A stretch of DNA of 11,045 nucleotides from Candidatus Bathyarchaeota archaeon RBG_13_60_20 (GTDB taxonomy: Archaea; Thermoproteota; Bathyarchaeia; TCS64). Shown here piece by piece: positions 6,085 to 11,045 of this stretch. Each line of letters begins with the position of its first letter. Positions within the stretch are counted from its first letter, which is position 1. The position numbers and the translations under genes were made by a program. The notes beneath the pieces were generated by a model. That model was not told the origin of the DNA. It ran no database searches and was given only the letters and a program-made list of their open reading frames with translations. The stretch spans positions 1 through 11,045 of the forward strand of contig MEZG01000042.1 in NCBI GenBank assembly GCA_001775965.1. The letters are read 5' to 3'.

Positions 6085-6185
6085 TACTCGAGGGTTGAAC
6101 TCAGGCGTATAAACAAATCCTGGTTTCCGCATCTGTCTTGAAAGCCTTTTATTCCGTTATGTAAGGTATGAAACACAGTTATTTC

Positions 6186-6194
6186 GCTTATAGG
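6186..6194 (+). promoter_or_regulatory. TATA-like box for the hybrid kinase gene
   Basis: GCTTATAGG is centred about 22 bases before the ATG at 6212, consistent with a leaderless or nearly leaderless message. No clear ribosome-binding site precedes the ATG. Confidence 0.35.
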
Positions 6195-6211
6195 GCGAGC
6201 ATGGTGATGTA

Positions 6212-9200
6212 ATGGCTGGAACTGGCCCGATTGACGAGACTGGTCTTATCCGCATCCTTCACGTCGATGACGAGGTGGACCACCTTGAGTTGACTAGGCT
6301 TAACCTGGAGGACTTTAACCACTCATTCGTAGTCGACTCGGTCATCTCCACATCCAGGGCCATCGCCGCTCTAGGTTCAGGGGCGTACGACTGCGTGGTC
6401 TCGGATTACCAGATGCCCGAGATGGACGGCATAGAGCTTTGCATCGAGATCCGGAAGACGAGCGATGTCCCATTCATCATCTACACTGGACGTGGGAACG
6501 AGGAGGTTGCCTCCAAGGCGTTCGCGGCTGGCGTGGACGACTACGTGAGGAAGGAGAAGGAGGTCGCCCACTATCAGTTGCTATCGAGGAGGGTGATGCA
6601 CGCCGTTGAGAAGCGGCGGGCGGGGCAGAAGCTGAGAGAGAGCGAGGACAGGTCCAAAAAGGCATTCCGTGATTTGGAGGCCGCCGAGCAGAGGAACAGA
6701 GACCTCCTCGACAGCATCAGCGACGGCTTCTTCGCCCTGGACCGAGAATGGCGCTTCACATACACAAACGAACGGGCCGCCAGAAATCTAGGGTACAGAC
6801 CAGGCGATCTCATCGGCAAGAACATCTGGAAGATCCCGAGCATTCTGGGAACCGATCATGCGGCCCAGTACCGTGAGGCCATGGAGAAGAGGGAGAAGCG
6901 TAGACTCCGCATCAAAGACCCGTCCACAGAAGCGTCCTACGATGTCGCTGTGTACCCCTCCTCGGAAGGGATCTCGGTCATATGGAGCGACACCACCTAT
7001 CAGCATGTCGGCGAGAATGAGCTCGCGAGGAGAACCGACTTACGGCGAAGCGGGATAGAGCTCATCGGCGACGTCCCGTGGGGGACGCACTTCTGCCAGT
7101 TCTACAACAAAAAGAGTGACCTACTCGACACGCTTGTCCCCTACTTCAAGGCCGGCTTGGAGGGGAACGAGTTCTGCATGTGGGTCACGGCGGAGCCCCT
7201 CCTTGAGGACGAGGCCAGAGAGGCGATGGAGGGGGCCATTCCCGGCTTCTCAAAGTACGTGGAGAGCGACCAGATAGAGATCATCTCCTACAAGGACTGG
7301 TACCTAAGGGACGGCGGTTTCGACTCCGACAGGGTGCTCCAGGGGTGGGTCGATAAGCTGGATCCTGCCCTCAAGAAGGGTTTCTCCGGCCTTCGGTTAT
7401 CTGGTAACACCTTCTGGCTCGAGAAGGAGATGTGGAGCGCGTTCACCAACTACGAGGAGGGTGTGAACAATATCTTAGGCAAGTACAAGATGTTGGCCCT
7501 TTGCACCTACTCCCTCGACAAGTGTGACGCGAACGAGATCATCGATGTCGTGAAGAACCACCAGTTCGCCCTCATCAAGCGGGATGGTAAATGGGAGCTC
7601 ATCGAGAGCGGAGAACAGAGAAAGGCCGAGGCGGCGCTCAGGGTCAGCGAGGAGAGGTACCGGAGGATCGTTGAGACCGCCCAGGAGGGCATCGTTATCT
7701 GCTCGCCCGATGGCGCGTTCACCTTCGTCAACCAGGGTTTCGCGGACATGCTCGGTTACAATAGGGAAGAGGTGATCGGTAAGAGCGCGCTGGATTTCAT
7801 GCCCGAGTACGAGAAAGCAGAGGCGTTGAGAGGCGGGGAGTACCCCGGAAAGGGGGTATCCTCCCAGGTCGAGTACCGGTTCACGCGTAGAGACGGCTCC
7901 ACCCTCTGGACGCTGGCTAGCACTTCGCCCCTCTACGACGCCGATGGCAGGCACGTGGGGGATCTCACGATGCACAGCGACATCACCCAGAGGAAGCTTG
8001 ACGAGCAGGCTCTCCTACAGGCTAAACTTGAGTGGGAGAGAACCTTCGACCATGTTCCTGACCTGATATCAGTTCTCGACGCAAACCACCGCATCACTCG
8101 CGCCAACAGGGCTTTCTCGGATACGCTTGGCATCTCCCCTGAAAAATGCGTGGGCTTAGCCTGCTACGAATGCGTCCACGGTACGGACACGCCTCCTGAG
8201 GTCTGCCCACACACAAAGACCTTAGCTGATGGCTACGAGCACGCAGCTGAGGTGTATGAGCCGCGGCTCGGCGGCTACTTCATCGTCAGCACCACCCCTT
8301 TGAAGGATAATCAGGGTCAGGTCACGGGCTCGGTGCATGTGGCGCGCAACATCACTGAGCGCAAGCTGGCTGAGGAGATGATCGCCGTGGCCAACGAGGA
8401 GCTCAGGGCGAACAACGAAAGCCTAGAAGAGAAGACTGTTGAGATCGAGGCTCTTAACGATGAGCTCCTCGCCTCGAACGAGGAACTGAGGGAGACGAAC
8501 GAGGCGCTGAAATTCTCTGAGAAGGAGCTGGCGTCATCAGTCGAGGAGCTTAGGACCGCCAACGAGCAGCTAGCCAGATCAGAGGAGGAGATTACCGCTT
8601 CCAACGAGGAACTCCGCGTATCTAACGATGAGTTGCATAAGTCGTACATCGAATTAGCCGCAGCCAACGAGGAGCTGTCAGCGGCAAGGGAGAGGGTACA
8701 GGGCTACGCTGAGCAATTGGAGAGACTCGTAGATGAGCGGATGCACGAGATCAAGGTCGTGTCTGAGAGGCTGAAGGCCTTCATGGAGTCGGCTACAAAC
8801 GGCTTCAGCATCTGGGATTCGGAGCTCAGGCTACTCGACGTCAACGAAGCCTGGATGAGGCGTCGGCCGGAGGGCACCAAAAAGGCGGACCTCATCGGTA
8901 GGAAAATGACGGAGCTTTTCCATGGGGTCGAGAAATTGCCGAGATACAGAGAGTACCTCAAGGTTCTGGAGACAGGGGAACCCTTCTCGTTCGAGGATGT
9001 ACTCGCCGGGTATCCTGTGAATAACAGGATCTTCTCGGGCTACGTCTTCAGGGTCGGAACTGGGCTAGGGATGACCACCACAGACGTCACGGAGACTAAA
9101 GAGTTGGAGGATAAACTGCGCTCCTTAATGGAGTCCGTGACGGACCCCTTCGTCATCTGGGACGGTGACCTCAACCTCGTAAACGCCAACGAGGCTATGC

Positions 9201-10483
9201 TGAGCTGGTTCCCACCCGGGACGAGGAAGTCGGACATTATCGGTAAGAATATCGAGGAGCTTGCACCCGATGTCGAGAAGAACATGAGGTACCCCGCATT
9301 CCTAAATATTCTGAAGGGCGGCGGACCCTTCTTCCTCAAGAACGTCCCCTCGCTGACAGGGCGAGGTGATCGTCATTACGACGTCAAAATATTCAGGTTG
9401 AGAGATGGGATCGGGGTCATAAACTACGACATCACGGAGCGAAAAGACGCCGAGGAGAGACTGCGTGAATCGTCCCTCTACACTAGGAGCCTGATCGAGA
9501 CGAGCCTCGACCCTCTCGTTACCATCAGTCCCGAAGGTAAGATCATGGATGTCAACAGGGCAACCGAGGAGGTGACCGGCGCCCCCAGGGAGAAGCTGAT
9601 CGGAAGCGAGTTCTCCAGCTACTTCACCGACCCCGAGGAGGCGGAGAGGGGCTACCAGAAGGTGTTAAAAGAAGGGTCGGTCAGGGACTACCCCCTAGCC
9701 CTCCTCCACACGGATGGCAGAGTCACCGACGTACTCTACAACGCCACTGTCTACAGGAACCAGGCAGGCGAGGTGCAAGGCGTCTTCGCAGCCGCAAGAG
9801 ACGTTACATACCAGAAGAGGCTAGAGGAGAAGCTGAGGGAAGCGCAGCAATACGAAACAGTGGAGCGCCTCTCAGCCCTGGTAGCACACGACATCCGGAA
9901 CCCGCTGAACACCGCCAACCAGGCGTTACAGATGGTAAAGAATGACCCCGCGAAAACCGATCACATGCTAGACTTGGTAGAGAAGAGCCTCAGCAGGGCC
10001 GTCGACATGATAGAGGACCTCAGAGAGAATTCCAGACTGATCAAGCCGAACAGGGTTCCCGTGGACCTCCCCGGTCTGGTGGAGGAGACGGTGAAGGACA
10101 TGCCTATGCGTGAAGGCGTGAGTTGTGAGCACGATTTCGGAGACAACCTCAACCCTGTCTGGATCGACCCGACACTGATTCGCAGGGTCCTCGAAAATCT
10201 TCTGTCGAACGCCCTCGAGGCCATGCCTGACGGCGGATCCCTCAAGCTAAGCGCCCGCAGAGAAGGCGACGAGGTACTCATCTCGGTGGCCGATTCAGGT
10301 GTCGGGATACGTGAGGATGCCGCGAAAAAAATCTTCACTCATCTATATACGACGAAGTCGAAGGGTATAGGCCTCGGCCTCTCCTTCTGTAAGCGGGCGG
10401 TCGAGGCCCACAACGGTACAATAGGCTTCACCTCTAAACTGGGTGAGGGGACCACGTTCACTGTCAGGCTCCCCACCAGATGA
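6212..10483 (+). CDS. Giant cytosolic hybrid histidine kinase: REC, six PAS, MEDS, coiled coil, HisKA/HATPase
   Basis: A 1423-residue sensor kinase with no signal peptide or membrane segment. The receiver domain (about 12-130) has the acidic pocket HVDDE (Asp19, Asp20), phospho-acceptor Asp65 in SDYQMPEMDG, Thr92 and Lys114. PAS1 covers about 163-265. A MEDS domain (about 284-465; WGTHFCQFY, then the GLEGNEFCMWVT strand), named from methanogen and DcmR sensors, follows. PAS2 (480-597) and PAS3 (603-718, with four clustered cysteines) come next, then a long coiled coil (718-850) of repeated NEEL units. PAS4 (853-963) and PAS5 (968-1077) look like a tandem copy, and PAS6 lies at 1086-1205. The kinase core has the H box VAHDIRNPL (His1226), the N box (Asn1329, Asn1333), G1 DSGVGI (1361-1366) and G2 KGIGLGL (1384-1390), so it should be active. 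Signals are probably small molecules or redox state read by the PAS and MEDS domains. Its output target is unknown. Confidence 0.92.
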   Translation: MAGTGPIDETGLIRILHVDDEVDHLELTRLNLEDFNHSFVVDSVISTSRAIAALGSGAYDCVVSDYQMPEMDGIELCIEIRKTSDVPFIIYTGRGNEEVASKAFAAGVDDYVRKEKEVAHYQLLSRRVMHAVEKRRAGQKLRESEDRSKKAFRDLEAAEQRNRDLLDSISDGFFALDREWRFTYTNERAARNLGYRPGDLIGKNIWKIPSILGTDHAAQYREAMEKREKRRLRIKDPSTEASYDVAVYPSSEGISVIWSDTTYQHVGENELARRTDLRRSGIELIGDVPWGTHFCQFYNKKSDLLDTLVPYFKAGLEGNEFCMWVTAEPLLEDEAREAMEGAIPGFSKYVESDQIEIISYKDWYLRDGGFDSDRVLQGWVDKLDPALKKGFSGLRLSGNTFWLEKEMWSAFTNYEEGVNNILGKYKMLALCTYSLDKCDANEIIDVVKNHQFALIKRDGKWELIESGEQRKAEAALRVSEERYRRIVETAQEGIVICSPDGAFTFVNQGFADMLGYNREEVIGKSALDFMPEYEKAEALRGGEYPGKGVSSQVEYRFTRRDGSTLWTLASTSPLYDADGRHVGDLTMHSDITQRKLDEQALLQAKLEWERTFDHVPDLISVLDANHRITRANRAFSDTLGISPEKCVGLACYECVHGTDTPPEVCPHTKTLADGYEHAAEVYEPRLGGYFIVSTTPLKDNQGQVTGSVHVARNITERKLAEEMIAVANEELRANNESLEEKTVEIEALNDELLASNEELRETNEALKFSEKELASSVEELRTANEQLARSEEEITASNEELRVSNDELHKSYIELAAANEELSAARERVQGYAEQLERLVDERMHEIKVVSERLKAFMESATNGFSIWDSELRLLDVNEAWMRRRPEGTKKADLIGRKMTELFHGVEKLPRYREYLKVLETGEPFSFEDVLAGYPVNNRIFSGYVFRVGTGLGMTTTDVTETKELEDKLRSLMESVTDPFVIWDGDLNLVNANEAMLSWFPPGTRKSDIIGKNIEELAPDVEKNMRYPAFLNILKGGGPFFLKNVPSLTGRGDRHYDVKIFRLRDGIGVINYDITERKDAEERLRESSLYTRSLIETSLDPLVTISPEGKIMDVNRATEEVTGAPREKLIGSEFSSYFTDPEEAERGYQKVLKEGSVRDYPLALLHTDGRVTDVLYNATVYRNQAGEVQGVFAAARDVTYQKRLEEKLREAQQYETVERLSALVAHDIRNPLNTANQALQMVKNDPAKTDHMLDLVEKSLSRAVDMIEDLRENSRLIKPNRVPVDLPGLVEETVKDMPMREGVSCEHDFGDNLNPVWIDPTLIRRVLENLLSNALEAMPDGGSLKLSARREGDEVLISVADSGVGIREDAAKKIFTHLYTTKSKGIGLGLSFCKRAVEAHNGTIGFTSKLGEGTTFTVRLPTR

Positions 10484-10682
10484 GTCCGGCTCACTAGTCA
10501 TGTAAAGAGGTTCCTCTATTTCTGCTCTAGAATACCAAGTCACAACATGATCCACGGGCGTCGAGTCGAAAAGGGAGAATGCGAGCCTCGCGAACGTAAC
10601 TACATTGTTCAAAAGTTGACGCGTCAGGTTTAAGCCGACTCACAAGTTTCAAATCCCCCGAGGATACTTTTATGACCTCTTG

Positions 10683-11045
10683 ATGCCTTCCTGGGATGTA
10701 CTCTTCGTGGACGATGATCCGATCCAGCTCGAGTTGGCTACCCAGTACATAGCCAACATCGACCCTGACCTCAAGATAACGAAAGTCACGACACACAGGG
10801 AGGCCTTCGAAAACATCAGGAAACACGCATACGACTGCATCGTCTTGGACCAATCCATGCCCGAGGGCTCAGGCCTCGAACTAGCCAAAAAGATACGGGA
10901 GATAAGCAACACCCCGATAATACTGTACACTGGCCATGGCAGCGAGGAGCTCGCCTCCATGTCCAAAGACTATGGCGTGAACGATTACCTCAGGAAGGAG
11001 CCTGACCCTGCCCACTATGATACCCTCGCCAGGCGGATAAGAATA
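10683..11045 (+). CDS. Response-regulator receiver domain protein, N-terminal part (partial)
   Basis: The frame is open from ATG at 10683 to the right edge (121 residues, no stop). It is a receiver domain: acidic pocket FVDDD (Asp10-Asp12), phospho-acceptor Asp56 in VLDQSMPEGSG, the LYTGHGSEE segment with the conserved threonine, and NDYLRKEPD with the conserved lysine. It closely resembles the receiver at the start of the preceding kinase, including the YTG-x-G-x-EE segment and the AHY-x2-L-x-RR segment at the end of the domain. The product is therefore probably another REC-PAS-kinase of the same type, or a stand-alone regulator that exchanges phosphate with it. It lies 199 bases downstream on the same strand. 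No clear TATA box was found at the leaderless distance, though AAGTTTCAAATCC at about 10654-10663 is a weak candidate. Confidence 0.85.
   Translation, partial: MPSWDVLFVDDDPIQLELATQYIANIDPDLKITKVTTHREAFENIRKHAYDCIVLDQSMPEGSGLELAKKIREISNTPIILYTGHGSEELASMSKDYGVNDYLRKEPDPAHYDTLARRIRI

Larger units (their letters stand above)
5375..6211. other. Long gap between divergent signalling genes
   Basis: No supported protein gene lies in these 837 bases. An open plus-strand frame (TTG at 5504 to TAA at 5881) gives an unrecognised product with many rare-looking codons and is interrupted by a terminator-like element, so it was not called. The stretch holds promoter-like AT-rich sites for the flanking genes, several inverted repeats, and two hairpin-plus-T-run elements that face each other. 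It therefore probably contains untranslated RNA or a complex regulatory region. Confidence 0.4.

Noticed and set aside
5965..6132. Minus-strand frame of 55 codons (ATG at 6132, TGA at 5965)
   Set aside because: The product is polar and low in hydrophobic residues, and the best TATA box of the region (6106-6114) lies inside the frame. A structured RNA explains the stretch at least as well.
10506..10517. AGAGG/CCTCT hairpin after the kinase gene as a terminator
   Set aside because: The stem is only 4-5 bp with almost no loop and is followed by a weak T stretch.
10343..10612. Minus-strand frame of 89 codons at the end of the kinase gene
   Set aside because: Most of it overlaps the conserved G2 region of the kinase on the other strand, and no domain or promoter supports it.
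1..11045. CRISPR array, insertion sequence, integrase or tRNA genes
   Set aside because: I saw no regular spaced repeats, no transposase or recombinase motifs, and no complete cloverleaf with a T-arm on either strand.

Overview
The window looks archaeal. Several genes have a TATA-like box about 22-30 bases before the chosen start codon and little or no Shine-Dalgarno signal, which fits leaderless transcripts. The protein families are also ones common in archaea: a DEAD-box helicase tail with a C-terminal zinc ribbon, a short archaeal-type tRNA-dihydrouridine synthase, and very long cytosolic PAS/MEDS histidine kinases. Gene bodies are GC-rich with GC-rich third positions. A mesophilic TACK-type lineage such as Bathyarchaeia would fit, but that placement is inference and cannot be settled from this sequence.

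Left part (1-2650): the end of a DEAD-box RNA helicase runs in from the left edge. It faces a 73-residue protein of unknown function on the minus strand. That gene is divergent from a tRNA-dihydrouridine synthase across a promoter region holding a 16-bp perfect inverted repeat. A 43-residue minus-strand ORF with a TATA box at leaderless distance lies beyond. About 400 bases without a convincing gene follow, then a left-handed beta-helix (hexapeptide) acyltransferase.

Middle (2650-5375): a DegT/DnrJ/EryC1/StrS-type PLP aminotransferase lies tail to tail with the acyltransferase. The pair suggests synthesis of an N-acylated amino sugar for a surface glycan. Next, also on the minus strand, is a CheB-CheR fusion. 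Its CheR half looks intact, but its CheB half has lost two of the three catalytic residues (His to Gln, Asp to Asn).

A gap of about 840 bases (5375-6211) separates this gene from the large kinase. It holds two hairpin-plus-T-run elements that face each other and several other stems, suggesting one or two untranslated RNAs that I cannot name.

Right part (6212-11045): a 1423-residue cytosolic hybrid kinase, REC-PAS-MEDS-PAS-PAS-coiled coil-PAS-PAS-PAS-HisKA/HATPase, is followed by the start of a second gene whose receiver domain resembles the first. Together with the CheB-CheR fusion this forms a two-component signalling cluster without visible chemoreceptors, CheA or CheW.
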